Assembly: GCA_965153355.1 (NCBI GenBank)
Contig: OZ231126.1
Coordinates: 98,456,001-98,520,000, forward strand
Direction of reading: 5' to 3'
DNA length: 64,000 bases
Source: Flaccisagitta enflata
Taxonomy: Eukaryota > Chaetognatha > Sagittoidea > Aphragmophora
The position numbers and the translations under genes are program-made. Below are positions 22,126 to 34,939 of the stretch, one piece after another (positions within the stretch are counted from its first letter, which is position 1; each line of letters opens with the position of its first letter). The notes below the pieces were generated by a model, which ran no database searches, was not told where the DNA came from, and saw nothing but the letters and a program-made list of their open reading frames with translations.

Positions 22126-24295
22126 ATGGCGACTTCTCCGCCCGACCTCTCCCTTAACGCCGAAGAGGAACAGGTACAAATTGGCGCATTTGTCGATTTG
22201 GCAGAGTTTTGGTCCGGTCTCTTTGAAGTCGATTTCATTGAGGATTGAGGAGCCAATCCAGAATTACCGCCTTGCGACGATTAGTTGTTCTCACGGCCAA
22301 CAACCGCAACTCACCATATCGTTTTAGATTTCAATAGAGTTGTTCCTCGATCGCTTGTTCATCATTGATCGCTAGGGGACGTTTTCAGTGAAATTATTCC
22401 AGGTTACCATGTAAAGTAGGAACTTTCAAGAGCTTACCAAATGACTGACATAGGACAAAAATTTTTAGGCTTGCTGATTGATTCCGCCTACTTTGCCTGA
22501 GCTCTCATCCATTTGCAATCGTACACACTATCTTAGCCGTGCATGAATTTTTAATGATGATCGTTCCGTTGACAGGCCGCTCGAGCGTTTCTAGCTGCCG
22601 TGAATCAAGATCGTCTGGCGGCTGAAGATTCGCCTTTGGCATGGAATGACGCCGTCAAGTTCGTCGTCGCGCGCAAATTCGACACCAACAAAGCCTTAGA
22701 ACTCTTCCAAAATTACTGCAAGACTAGGTAAGCGCCGTCACGATTTATGTGGGACTTATTTATATTTTATTGGGCGTCGGGCAAAAAGGTCGATATACAT
22801 TGATATAAGACGCGGAACAAATAATGTTCGTAATGCAAAACTTTTGCGCGCTTCGTCCGTTCCGTATAGCTCGTTTACTCGTTTGGTTTCTGGTTGGTTG
22901 CATTCTGCTCCGTTTGCTCTTACCGAAAATTACATTTACTGATTTTTAGTCGGTATCGTGTAAGATTTCGGGCGTATAGGTGGAAGTATGTATAGCCATA
23001 GTAAATCTTACATTTTATCTTTCTCTTTTCCTTTTGCCATGGTCGTCTTTTCTGTGCCAGGATTCAGGAAGGCCTGCTGTACATCAACCCATACGATCCC
23101 GTCGTTCAAAATGAGTTGAATTCCGGCAAGTTTTCCGTGTTGGCTCGGCGCGACTCTCGCACTGGCGCAGCCATCGCACTCTTCACTGCGAGCTTACACT
23201 GTCCCCTTGCAGCGTCGCACCAAAGCGTACTCAAGGTTTTTTGTTTTTGCGTCATTGACACCACATGATAGAGGCTCTTTGTCTGTCTGTCCGTGTATCT
23301 TTGTTGTTTGATAAACGGAAAGTGTATTGTAAGCAATTTTCTTTTGTAGGCCTCTTTCTTAACTCCTTTCTGCAACGTTTACCTAGTGCGTACCACCCCG
23401 CGGAGAATGGGTGACTCTTGAAATGAAATGAAATGAAAACAAATTTATTCCCTCCATGGGGCAAAATAATTACACAGCAGCAGCAATAGTCAACTACGGG
23501 AGGGGGGATTACACTTAAGTCGGGATCTCCGATATAGTCGTAAGGGACAAAAGGTTGTGGCATTGCTCGGACGACTTGTCCTGGGCAATCCCCATTATAG
23601 TGAGACCAGATACAATGATATTGTACAAATAATTAATATTTGCAAAAAACACATGTAACAACATATATAAAAAAGACCGGAACAGTATATATATACAGCC
23701 TCGCTGTAAATAACAAGTAAGAAAAAAATAGCCAACAACATCCATAAAATTCGTAAGGAAATCCAATAACATCCGTAAAAGCGCATCACGGGGTATACGT
23801 GCACCGTAACACCGTAGACAGCCATCTGGCGGCCAGATTCAGTCCAGTCTTGGCTTCTTTTTTTTCCCCTTTTGGCCTTGTTTAAGAAAGGGGGTGGTGA
23901 CCCTTCGTACCACTCAACATCCGTTCTCGAGGACTCCTTTCCGTCGTCATCTTCCTCGGTAACATCTTCCTCCGATGTCTTGGCCCGCAAACGTCGCCAG
24001 CCAGGGCGTATCTCCTGCATCCTGACTGGCCTCTGTGTCGTCGCACCACACGGACATCTGATTACTCACAGTTGTCAGTCAGTTCAGTGATGTGAGAAAA
24101 TAAGAGGCACTTTTCTAATTTTGTTTTCTCTTTTTTTTTTTTCTTTCTTTTTTTTTTTGTTCTCTTTTTTTTTGTTTTCTCTTATTTTTTGTTCTCTTTT
24201 TTTTTTTCTCCTTTTTTTTTCAATTTCTCTTTTTTTTTCTCTCTCTTTTTTTCCATCAATTTTTTTTTTTCATTTTTTTTTCTCTCATTTTTTTT

Positions 24296-24335
<40 letters not shown>

Positions 24336-27300
24336 TCAACCGTGAGATCAATCAGCGTAATCCATTGGTATAAACGATCAATTTCTTTAGAGCTTGGTTC
24401 CCATTTAGTTACAAAAACCAAATGGGGGGGGTTTTGTCGTTAGATAAGCGTGGTTTGTTAAGGTATGTTGCGTAAGGGGGTGCCCCAAGTTTCCCGGGGG
24501 CGCTGCCGGAGCAGTAACAGATAGAACCGCGGAAGCGGTCAATCATTAGAACCCCATGAGGGGTCGGCGGAGTTCTTCGAGCGAACTCCAGGAGACGTGT
24601 CGAGGGGATAAGCTATTTCTTTTCTTATGCAGCTTATGGGAGAATTTCATATCCCAAGAAAAAGACTTACAATAACAACGTGTTTTATAAGTGATATTCA
24701 TGTTTGGTATTCTTAGAAAAAGAGAAAAGAAAAAGTCTGTTTTGGCTCCCTGTCCCTAAACCTGACCTATCCTGGCCATCCCTATCCTAAACCTCAGCTG
24801 AAGAACTAATCTTGTGATTGATGGTGTCTTCTATCTGTGCATCATGGGTTGTTGCAATGGGTCATATGTTGATATTTTTCGAGCATTTGCCTCTTAACAG
24901 TATTCTTAAAGACCTTCTTTTTGGGTATCTGTTTTAGTTCATTGTTTATGTTGTTCCAGAAAGCTGGACCTTTAATAGCAATTCTACCTGAGCTCAACCT
25001 AGATTTGCTAACAGGCACCTTGAGGTTCAGAGGGTTTTGAGCATGGGTTCTAAGATTAGATCTACTTCCATCTTGTTCTTTTTGTATCATTTGTTCAATT
25101 TGGCCCGGGGCATTGCCATAAACACAATCATGTGCAAGAGTTAAACATTGTTGTTCATATAAATCTTCAAACTTGAGGAGGCCCGTTTTTTTTAACCTAG
25201 GCTCAGTGTGTGCTGAGTAGTATGATTTTGTGATTGTCCGAATTGCCCTTTTTTGGATAGATACGAATCTGTTTTTATTTTGTCCAGTGCATCCACCCCA
25301 TACAGCTAGGCCATATTGTAGGTGTGGTTGAATAAAGGAGTAATAAAGAAGTTTCAGAGATGATGGGGGTAACAATTTCTTTACCCTGTTAATCAAGCTA
25401 TTGTTACGTGATATGGTATTTGCAACCTTTATGCAGTGTTTATCCCAGTTGAGGTGGCTGTCTATTTGGATGCCTAAAAATGTAGCATCATGCTCAAAAT
25501 CTAGTCTGACTCCATCTAGTTTTACCATGGCTTGATTGGGGTCCAGTTTGCTAGATTTCTTACAGAAGTAAATCATTTTGGTCTTTTTTGGATTTAGTTT
25601 TAGTTGGTTTGCCTTGAAATAATCGCTAACATTTTCTAGTTCTTTGTTGAGCATGTTTATGACTTCTGTAAAGTCATCACCTCTTGCCAAGAGGTTTGTA
25701 TCATCAGCATATATTACACACTTTAGAGTAGTTGCAGAGGGTATGTCATTTATGTATAACAGAAATAAAAGTGGTCCCAAAATACTGCCCTGGGGCACTC
25801 CTGTTTCTAGGGGTAGTGGTGGGCTTGTACAGTTATCCCAGTCTACATACTGCTTCCTATCGGCAAGATACGATCTAAACCATTCCAGAGCTGTTCCTCT
25901 TATACCATAATGCTCAAGCTTATCAAGCAGTATTTTGTGATTTATGGTATCAAAGGCTTTGCTTAAGTCGCATAGTATTGCAATCGCATGTTCATTCTTT
26001 TCAATGGCATTTTCAATAGAACGGACAAAGTCAAGAGTCGCATGAGTGGTATTGTGAGCAGCTCTAAATCCATATTGTGAGTTAAAGAGGATTTCATACC
26101 GGACCAGGAAATCAAATATCTTGTTGTAAATTAGACGCTCAATTATCTTTGAGAATATAGGAAGGAGCGAGATTGGTCTGTAATTTTCATATAATTGTTT
26201 GCTTCCCTTATTCTTATAGACAGGAATGACTCTCGCAATTTTGGCATTTTCAGGAAAAATTCCAGCATTTTGTGAGCAGTTTATGAGGTGAGCCAGAGCA
26301 GGTGCGAGGATATCTACATCCCCTAAAATTACATTTTGTTGGAATCCTAACGGATCTTTGCTTGTTTTAAGGGCAAAAGTTTTACAGGCTTCAACTACAT
26401 CAGTTGCAGTAATGTCATTCAGTAGTATGGAGTTTTCGTTACGTTTTGTGTGTTTTCCAAGGTAGTACTGCGCATTGTGGTTAGATGAACCAACACTTTG
26501 ATTAGTTTCCCTGCCATACTCTTAAATGTTATATATACAGGCTTGTATATAATTGAGCTCTCCCCCCATTGGGGAGGGGAAAATCAAAGGGTTTGGAGAT
26601 GGGGAAGGAAATAAAAAGGGAACAAGGAGTAAAAAAAATAATTGGGGAAAATACAACTTTTGACAGTACCAAATCACAAAAAAACTAGTTAGTTATAGTA
26701 AAACATAATTGATTGCTTTATGGGGAAGAAAATCATAGTGACGCGAGGTGTTTTGGGGAAGAAAATCAAAGGCAGGGGTGGGGGGGGGGTAATCAAAAGC
26801 AACTCAATTCTATACACCCAGGTTATGTGAATATCCAATCACAAGGGGACAAACTTGACAGAAAAATACTAGTACTATTCAAACTAACCTACGCTTGTAC
26901 TAAGTCACTATTAAACACCGGCACATAAGAGTTGTCTGCTAAACATGGGGGGAGGTTACGGATTTCAAGAAGTTTCTTCCATGAATCCTAAGGGCCCCGT
27001 TTCGAAGCTACTCTCAATTCGCCTGCAATCGAGCTACCATACGTCCATACCTTAGATTCGTCTCCTATTGTAATGTTGCTCCTGACATCAATTGTTCATA
27101 TATTGCCTTTTCTTGTGGGTGTATTGTTTTGGCATATTTTTCTGATGGCGAAAATGTTTTGAGGTTAATGCTCTCGACCTCAACTCTCAGTCAGTCTGTT
27201 TTTTTCTCGGTCATGCCCTCTTGCCCGTCAGCTGAAAAAACAAGGTCCTTAGGCCAATGTTTCGTGCGTCAGCATTGTCAGAAAAAGTCGGACAGACACA

Positions 27301-30300
27301 GACACAGTCAGACAGACAGACAGACAAGCAGACTAAAATTTTTGAAATGACTATTTTCTATTGAATTAGCTTTCCTCTCCTCCAAGTGTCTTCTTCAGAG
27401 TTCAAAAATGTAAAAAATGCAAAAAATTGCTTTTAAAACAAGTTTGTGACGAATGGACTGACCCACCGACCAACGGATGGGTTGACCGAAAAGTGGCTTA
27501 TAGAGTTGCGTCGCACGCGACAAAAAAAATCATTTTTGTCCGCGTCGGACTACAATTCAAGGCGGGTGGGTGTTGTCGTGATCATTTTGAAAAATTGATA
27601 ATTTTTTTGTGCTTTGAACGATTTGATTTATATTTGGAGGGAAGTTGTACTAAGGTAAGGCGCTTTACATCCTATCCGATTTTTGTGATCCGACCAACCC
27701 AACTGGCCCACGGGCCTAAAAATGAAAAACGTGCATAACATTGCCATTTTTTAACAAATTTGGTTGAAATTTTGTATGGAGTCTCCAAATAGAAGGACTC
27801 AATATATGTTTGTGATTTATATGCATTTGAGTATGCTTACTGGCCAAACCGATATACCACCAAACTAGCCTATCGGCCAAAATATAAAAAACTTGCATAA
27901 CTTTGGCATTTTTCAACCAATTTAGTTGAGACTTGGTATGGAGTCTCTAAATGGAAGAACTCAACACATGACACGCTTCTTTTGAGCACGCGATTTTCTT
28001 GCCAGTTTAATTAACATATTAAGATTTTATTGACAAAATTGCTTCCTTGTGCTATCTCGGAACAACAATTACATAAATATGCTTTTTCCACCCTCATTTT
28101 TGGAAAAAATATGTTTAATCAACAATGCACATGGAGAAAAGAAATTAGGGATGTTACCGAGCAAAAAATTTTTTGCTCGATGATTAATTGGCCTGAATAT
28201 CATTTGCTCGAGCATTAATCGAGCAATTTCTAGGATTTTTCTCATTAATCTGTAGCAAGTCGGTTGATTTTTATCAGATTCTTTTTTTTTTTCCGCCAAG
28301 TCATTTTTTCAACAACGAGATTGTGCTTGCTCTCAGCATGGTAATGCAATGTTGTGGTAACAGACTTCTCGAAAATCTTCAAGCACTTTTTGCACCTTGC
28401 CTTCCCTTCATTGCCGCCGGTGCCACGCTCAAAATGTTTCCAAACGTCTGAGGTGCACTCCTTTGCAACCCATCCACTCACATCACACTCACCTTGGCTG
28501 TATCAGGAATTGGCTGCACCTTAAATAAGAAAATCAACCATCAAAATTGTTTCTTTCATTCAAAGTCATAATGAAAGACAACTAAAGAAGTAGACATCGG
28601 ACCCACACACACGCACGTGCGCACACACATACACATACTACTCGACTCAATAAAAAAGCCGCACTTTTAAATGACAAATTATCATACTGAATTTCAAAAA
28701 AACTAATCAAAATCTTAGACCATTAGAAAGCTCTTGAAAAGATCTTTCATTTGGCGCCAATCTGGTACTGCTATCTTTTTTCGTTTAGAAATGGCATTAG
28801 TTTGAGTAAAAATGTTGCCTATTTTAGTTTTGCAATCCCTATGAAAAAAATGCATTTTACCAAAATAGTGCTTTTCTTTGCAGAGCTCTAGCTCCTAAAC
28901 CGTATGAGATACAAATCTGGGATTGGTCTAGAGTGAAAGAAAATTCAAAAATCTTTCAAATCACTTTAACAGAAAAATTTTAAAATAATTTTCTTTTCTC
29001 ATACATCAACTCAAAATAGGGTGCGGCTTTTGTTTTTAGTCGAGTAATACATTATGTTTGTTTTTACATTTGCCAACTGGAGCATCATCAACAAACAGAC
29101 ATGCGGACGTACGAAAGCACGGGTGGATAAATTTAGCTTTACGTCAGCAAGCCTGCAACAAAAAAAAAACTGAAAAAGCAAAATAAGAGAATACTCGGTG
29201 AGCAGGCAGCACGGAGGGACGAAGAACTGTAATATTGAGCACTGAGCAGCTGCTGAACCGTTTTTCCTTGCGCTTTTTTCCTAAAATAAAAATATCTGTA
29301 AGAGGGAGGTTTTACCATACGACTGAAAAAAAGACGCACTTTTGAACGGCTAATTGTGCCTATGAATATAAAAGAAACTCATGAAAATCATGGGTCATCT
29401 GAAAGCCCTTCAAAAGTGCTTTTATTTAGCGCCAAGCTGGTATTGCTATCTTTTTTTGTTTAGAAATGGCATTTGTTTGAGTGAAAACATTACCTATTTC
29501 AATTTCGCAATCTCTATATAAAAGTGCTTTTTCACAAATTAGTTTGTCTCTTTGCAGGGCTCTAGCTCCTAAACCATTTGTGATAAAAATCTGGGATTAG
29601 TCTAGACTCAAAGATTTTTTGAAAATCTATCAAAATGTCTGTTTTTAAAAATAGTTAAAATTATTTTTTATATCTGTTTTGTCAATTGATAGATGTGTCT
29701 TTTTTTTTATCTATGTGGTAATCGCCGTTTTCTGAACAAATGAACAAAAATTTTCCTTCGAGGATTTTTGTTTTGCTCGAGCAATTAATACAAGATTTTA
29801 ATCGATTAATGCTCGATTAATTGCTTGCTCGGTAACATCCCTAAAAGAAATCATTTAGGAAATCGTTTTACTGAAAACTCAGTGATAAAATTCCTCAAAG
29901 GGTCCCACGGAAAACTCTTAATCTGCTTCCAGGCGAACTTTTTTGCATTTTCAAGAACATGGCTTCCTTCCTACGTGTCTTTGGATGAGGGCCATGTTTT
30001 TAGTTTTTTGAATTTGTTATTTTCTATGCAAATTAAGAGTTTTCCGTGGGGCCTGATCCAGTGCTAAAGGAGAATTTCCTTCAGAAAATGTCTGATTCTT
30101 CGTTGCATATTGATACATTCAACACTGTTTGTCCCTACATGATTTCCATGCAAATTCTTTGCGAATATATATTTCCACATAATCTGGACACTTCAATGGA
30201 AGTGTTTGATCGATTTTTCTATTCAGTGATAAACTGGCTGCGGCAGTGAAAATCACGAATTTTTTGAGCCCGTGTCATATGCACACTATTTATCCTGTCA

Positions 30301-33300
30301 AACCAGCTTACCACCCAATCAGCCTATCAGCCTAAAAGTGAAAAATGTTTGATCTTGGGCATTTTTCAACGGATTTGGTTGAAATTTGTTAGTCTCTAAA
30401 TGGAAGGATTCAACATATGTATGTGATTTATATGTGTTTGAGCATGCTAACCGGCCTAACCAGCCTACCACCCAACTAGCCTACCGACCCAATAGTGAAA
30501 AACTTGCCTAACTTTGATATTTTTCAACTAATTTGGTTGAAACTTGGTACAGAGTCTCTAAATGGAGGAACTCAACATATGCACATTATTAATTCTGTCA
30601 AACCAGTCTACCACCCATCCAGCGAACCACTTAACCAGCTTACCAGCCCAAAAGTGAAAAACGGGTATAACTTTGTCATTTTTCAACCAATTTGCTTGAA
30701 ACTTGGTATAGAGACTCAAAATGGTAAGACTCAACACATGTGCCTGATTTATATACCTTTTGTAGGGTTTATAATCTTTTGGTCATAGTGATCTTATGGT
30801 ATTTGTGGTCTTTAACCCCCTTCCGTCGCGGACCAAATTACTGTTCAGATTTTTTTGAAGAATGAAGTATCTGACAATCCATTTTCGATCTGAACTCAGG
30901 AATTTCCCCCCCAAAATCATTTACTTTTTGTTAAAACGTGTTAGAAACGTCAAAATGATTTGTCTGTCCCAGGGGAAAAAGAGGGATTGTGGTAGATAAC
31001 CTCGATATCCGGGCGATCTTTCTTTTGGATATTCAGTGCGCGCGACTTTTTGAAACGGAATTTTAACAGTCAATCGGTCTGTCTTTGCGCAAGTAACTGC
31101 AGAATTGAGATAAATGATGCTTGAGTGTCTAGCATGAGCTGGCGTCATCAGCTGTGGACTAGCCGGAGGTTTCGTCCCCTGTACACAGGACCTCCTTTGA
31201 TAAGGCTAGTGGGGACATTCTGACTGATGCTGTCAGAATCACCAATGCTCAATAAGCAGAACCTCCTCGCTCCGCTCAATCCGAAAGTCTCATGGCCACT
31301 TGTTAACCATGGGGATGCATCAAGGGTGGCAAGTGGGGGAAGCCACACCACTCCCACCACTTTGACCAGCCTGTAAAGGTGCACCACGCAAGTAAAACAC
31401 CAGGCCTGCTCCGCCTGTCAAGGTGTGTGCGCGGGAATAGATACTATCTTCCAAAAAAAAAATCTTTCAACCTCCAATTTTATTGTATTCTTCAACTAAA
31501 AAACTGGTATCATTTTATTGTCAAGCAATCAATTGTTAATGTGGGCTTATCTTGACCTTATTTCGGCCGCCATTTGCCGGGGAAGTTTTTTTTAGGGCCT
31601 CTTTAAGCTTTTTTGGAGAGGTAGCATTCCAAGCTTTTTGTGTGATCACATATTTTCCCCTTTTCTATCTTTGACTGACCGTAACTTTTAAATGGCTGGA
31701 CCAATTTAGTTGAACTAAAAAAAGCAAAGATGCCCCTTGAAAAACTCTACATTTTGGTCACCAATTTTTTGTTGATTCATCAAAAAACAAATGAGTTATG
31801 ATTGTTTGAAAAGAAACGACTACCATAAAAGAAGTCAAATCAAGAATCTTGCAAGAGGAAGTGTTTTTGCTATAAGTGAGATTACCTCTGAACCAATTAA
31901 GTTAGAGTGATGCGGTTTGCACGACTAGCTCGGAAATTTGAAGGGCTACAAATTGGTCACCGCTTTTTATCAAATTGGATGAATTGTTTAGGAGTAATTG
32001 TTCAAAGTGTGCTGAAAGATTTTTATTTGGAAGATAGTAAGGCCTCGCGTTGCTCCATTTTGTCTCCGTCACCACCAGCGATGATCACAAAATGTTAAAG
32101 ATGTGAAAGTCTCCACAATGTCCGTGCAGAAGGTTCTTTCCTCTCTTGCCCTTTGTTGCATAGAGAGCCCGTTGACTGCGCCAATGTAGAATCAAGATAA
32201 ATGATGCTTGAGTGTCTAGCATGAGCAGGCGTCATCAGCTGTGGACTAGCCGGAGGTTTCGTCCCCTGTACCATCTTGCTCAGAAATATCGTCTCAATAA
32301 AACAAGATTATTGTTTATTTTTGTTATTTTTTATGAAAAAATATATATTTCTGCACAAATATTTAGTATAAGCTCTTATGGTACAATGTACCCTTTGTAT
32401 TCAATTGGGAAGATAATGATGAAGGATTCATATACAATTTCTGAAAACTGGTTCTTCAAACTTACCAGCAGTTTTTTTTTCATCACTTCCTTACCCATAT
32501 ATTTTCATTTTGAAATAAAATTCAAATAGTTTGTACAAGAAAAATCTGCTTGGTGGCATTTGACAGGTCTTTCAAAGCTCTTTCCAATGGTCACCGATTT
32601 TCATATGATTTTACAATGATAAGCCTAGAAAAAGTGAAAATGTACAAGTCAATATTCTTCTCCTCATTTTTTGCATATTTTCTGCTCTTTACGGACATGA
32701 ACGTTTTTACTGTTTTAGCTGTAAAATCTAAACGAATCGAGCTACTGAGCTCTGCTTGGTGGCATTTTGAAGATTTTTTCTTGCTCTTTCTAATGGTCAT
32801 TGATTTTAATTTGTTTTTTACAGTTGTTTAGTCCCAAATTAGGCATAAAGGTGAGACAATATTTTTGAGCAAGATGGTACACAGGACCTTCTTTGATTAG
32901 GCTAGGGGGGACATTCTGACCGACATGATGCTGTCAGAATCACCAATGCTCAATAAGCAGAACGCTACAGTAACTAGTTCTACATCTGCCGTGCGATGGA
33001 CCGTTTTAAGCGTGTGGGCATTGTTCTGTCGTTCACCATTGTCCGACGGTATCATAGTATTCTCATCAAATCTGCGCACAGCAACGGCTAATAAGCTATA
33101 TACATTGACGTTATGGTTTACGTAAAAGCCTTGCTCTTGTATTTTGTCGATTTGCAACTAACTTGGTAATTGGTCCCTTATGATTATCTTGGATGTTGAT
33201 AGATGACCGAAATGTCAAAGGCAGATTCCGTATTCATTTTTGATTTGATTTTGTCTTTGTTTCGATGACTCTCCAGGGCTTGGTTTTTCAATTGGACATT

Positions 33301-33758
33301 GCGCTTGAGAGCCTCGAGACGCAGAGGAATGGCATCATATTCATTTATGATATGACCGAATCAAAGTACTCCAATTTTGACGACGAATTGTCGGTGAAAA
33401 TCCTTCACCTTTTGAAAGTAAGTACAAGATCGGCAGCCTAGCGAAGACTCACGGGAAAATACCATGTATTTATACTATACTCTTTATAAAAGCTGGAATA
33501 ACGAGGCTACTCAAGTCGCTTGCGGGTGGGCAGGGGCAGAAATGCAAAAACTAAAAAAGCTGTGTTACAGATGGATGGACGGACCGACCGATAGCGTGCA
33601 CGCGACCAAAAACTTGTTATTCTCTCATTTTCTTTAGGGCTCATACCCTGCTAAACTCAAGAAGGTTTTGATTGTGGCCGCGCCTCTCTGGTTTAAGGCC
33701 CCTTTCAAAGTCCTCCAATTATTCGTCAGGGAAAAGCTTCGTGATCGCATCTATACAG
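22126..33758 (+). CDS. PTPN9: PTPN9/MEG2-type phosphatase, SEC14 domain exons
   Basis: Exons: 22,126-22,173 (ATG start, ending NAEEEQ); 22,576-22,727; 23,061-23,235; 33,277-33,417; 33,638-33,758, all GT-AG and in phase. They encode the N-terminal CRAL-TRIO/SEC14 lipid-binding module: the CRAL-TRIO N-terminal helices (AARAFLAAVNQDR, DAVKFVVARKFDTNKALELF), then RDSRTGAAIALFTA, ETQRNGIIFIYDM and GSYPAKLKKVLIVAAPLWFK. In vertebrates PTPN9 is a vesicle-associated tyrosine phosphatase whose SEC14 part binds phosphoinositides. Collinearity from residue 1 and ETQRNG make this specific to PTPN9 rather than other SEC14 proteins. The phosphatase domain is not in the window; the last exon ends in phase 1 and is followed by a very long intron. 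The third intron is about 10 kb and holds a LINE, a hAT and a MITE. Confidence 0.92.
23400..24090 (-). mobile_element. Probable 3' fragment of a non-LTR retrotransposon
   Basis: On the minus strand a short open segment (MQEIRPGWRRLRAKTSEEDV..., 23,764-24,020) is followed by non-coding sequence ending in AATAAATTTGTTTTCATTTCATTTCATTTCA at 23,417-23,447. A (TTTCA)n tail after AATAAA is a common LINE 3' end. No reverse transcriptase motifs remain, so the copy would be heavily 5' truncated. Lies in PTPN9 intron 3. The following poly(T) tract runs from 24,120 to 24,335. Confidence 0.4.
24842..26523 (-). mobile_element. 5'-truncated non-LTR retrotransposon with open reverse transcriptase
   Basis: One open frame of about 560 codons on the minus strand, ending at 24,842. 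Visible reverse transcriptase motifs in order: ARVIPVYKNKGS and YRPISLLPIFSKIIERL, SQYGFRAAHNTTHA, CDLSKAFDTINH (motif A), TGVPQGSILGPLLFLLYINDI (motif B), VIYADDT (motif C), LKLNPKKTKMIYF, FLGIQIDSHLNW and the C-terminal YYSFIQPHLQYGLAVWG...IQKRAIRTI. This is the arrangement of Jockey/CR1/L2-type LINEs. The endonuclease is missing and the frame starts at an in-frame stop near 26,525, so the copy is 5' truncated but otherwise undamaged, implying a recent insertion. 26,524-27,454 holds no gene that I can see. Confidence 0.88.
27455..27527 (-). repeat. CGCGACT-family repeat, minus orientation
   Basis: Reads ACCGACCAACGG ... GTGGCTTATAGAGTTGCGTCGCACGCGACAAAAA, the reverse complement of the family 5' end (TTTTAGTCGCG...CTCTATAAG). 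A CAGACAGACAGACAG microsatellite lies upstream at 27,290-27,335. Confidence 0.65.
28146..29843. mobile_element. Non-autonomous hAT transposon with exact 8-bp target duplication
   Basis: Ends TAGGGATGTTACCGAGCAA and TTGCTTGCTCGGTAACATCCCTA are inverted repeats; both flanks carry AAAGAAAT (28,138-28,145 and 29,844-29,851), the 8-bp duplication expected of hAT. Further in, both ends repeat GCTCGA(T/G)...ATTAAT motifs. The interior includes a BED-finger remnant (separate entry) and a direct duplication of about 280 bases (28,690-28,990 and 29,365-29,640). 1,698 bp long. Confidence 0.9.
28245..28481 (-). pseudogene. hAT transposase remnant: BED zinc finger
   Basis: The 78-residue minus-strand frame has the BED pattern: SDVWKHFER (aromatic-rich start), CKKC, then HYHAESKH as the H-x5-H ligand pair. 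BED fingers sit at the N-terminus of hAT transposases and bind DNA. The DDE catalytic domain and dimerisation region are missing, so this is a leftover coding exon inside a non-autonomous copy. A donor-like site cannot be fixed. Confidence 0.75.
31113..31263. repeat. Repeat copy representing an unoccupied MITE target
   Basis: ATAAATGATGCTTGAGTGTCTAGCATGAGC...TTTCGTCCCCTGTACACAGGACC...CAATAAGCAGAAC is repeated at 32,197-32,271 plus 32,877-32,962, where a MITE interrupts it at GTAC. Similarity of the first copy extends to about 31,440 as a low-copy repeat; no gene supported. Confidence 0.8.
32272..32876. mobile_element. 605-bp MITE with 4-bp GTAC duplication
   Basis: Inverted ends CATCTTGCTCAGAAATATCGTCTC and GTGAGACAATATTTTTGAGCAAGATG; flanking GTAC at 32,268-32,271 and 32,877-32,880. 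Compared with the uninterrupted copy at 31,113-31,263 (CCCCTGTACACAGG), the element plus one GTAC is exactly the extra sequence. The interior is AT-rich with no transposase. Confidence 0.9.
33500..33615 (-). repeat. CGCGACT-family repeat filling a PTPN9 intron
   Basis: In the 220-bp intron 33,418-33,637 the sequence AAGTCGCTTGCGGGTGGGCAGGGGCAG ... GGACGGACCGACCGATAGCGTGCACGCGACCAAAAA is a reverse-oriented family member, making up about half of the intron. Confidence 0.75.
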
Positions 33759-33814
33759 GTAATGGCTCCTATAGGTCGGGGGGATTTTCTGTCGAGATTT
33801 CTTTAATTCTATCT

Positions 33815-34625
33815 TGAATATAACCTGGCCCGGATCAACCTTGCGCGAGGCCTGAGGCTACTGTTGCTGCGAGGCCCCCGAAAAAGACTTACAGTTTTGA
33901 TAAGGCCTACATGGCGAATGAGTAGTCGTTTATGGGTGGGCAGGGGCAGTGATGCAGGTGGGCAGGACAGTATGAGTGGGCTGGGGCTGTATTGTGGCAG
34001 GGCAGGGACAGTTATGCTCAGAAATGGCTTTTCCAGCCAATACACGTCATCTTAAGTTTTGCGTTCCAGATAGACAGACAGACCTGCTATGGGACACTCT
34101 TTTATATAGTCGCTTAGCAAGCAACTTAAATACTATAAAATCAGTGACTATTTGAAAGATACTCAAACAAATCTTCAAGACAAGACCAGGGAGGAAATCA
34201 TAATTCTATTGGTATAATAGTCGCAAAAGCTTTAGATGGTCAGCGGTACCTAACTGCAAATTTTCCCCTTTTATTTCTTTCTTCAGTTTGTATTCATAAC
34301 CTAATGATGGGGGAGCTTATCTTCTTCTTTTTCATCTCCTTCTTCTTCTTCTTTTTATTCTTCTTCTTCTTCTTCTTCTTCTTCTTCTTCTTCTTCTTCT
34401 TCTTTTTCTTCTTCTTTTTCTTCTTCTTCTTCTTCTTTTTCTTCTTTTTCTTCTTTTTCTTCTTCTTTTTCTTCTTCCTTTTGTTCTTCTCCTTCCTTTT
34501 TCCCCCTTCTTTTTTTCCTTTTTTTTTTTCTCTTCCCTTTTCCCCTCAAAGCGCGAGACCCCTGAAACGCGAGGCCTAATGCTAAGCCTTTTTAGCCAAT
34601 TGGTTGATCCAGGCCAGAATATAAC
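33815..34625. mobile_element. MITE-like element with inverted ends and TTC microsatellite
   Basis: TATAACCTGGCCCGGATCAACCTTGCGCGAGGCC near 33,820 is mirrored by GGCCTAATGC...GGTTGATCCAGGCCAGAATATAA near 34,572-34,622. The interior holds a (TTC)n tract (34,320-34,545) that is open in several frames by chance. Confidence 0.6.
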
Positions 34626-34939
34626 ACGCCCGACCGAGCAACGATGCGTCCGGGCTATGTCTCAGTGTGTATTGATCAGGTGACATACCGTCACACGGGT
34701 CTAATCGGGACACTTTTTGGAAACTCAGCTCCGTATCTTTGATGTTCCCAGAGATGCATCCCTCCACCTTTCCCCCTTAATTACCACTGATGAAGGGCTT
34801 TTTGCACACCAAGAACTAATGACCGAAGCTAACGCCTTGGGGGAGTTATTGCCCACAAAAGGCACTGTCCCTTTTTTGCCCCGTAGTGAGGCAAATCGGG
34901 ACACCATAGGAAAATAATGCTGTCCCGATTTGCCCCGCT

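Larger units (their letters stand above)
27700..30780. repeat. Repeat cluster (about 160-bp unit) split by a hAT insertion
   Basis: A motif with AACTTGCATAACTTTGGCATTTTTCAACCAATTTAGTTGA and TGGTATGGAGTCTCTAAATGGAAGAACTCAACA recurs at about 27,720, 27,885, 30,335, 30,490 and 30,650, each followed by GGCC(A/T)AACC...ACCACC. The run is broken between 28,145 and 29,844 by a hAT element. Confidence 0.75.

Noticed and set aside
34304-34579. Poly-Phe/poly-Glu frames
   Set aside because: (TTC)n microsatellite inside a MITE-like element.
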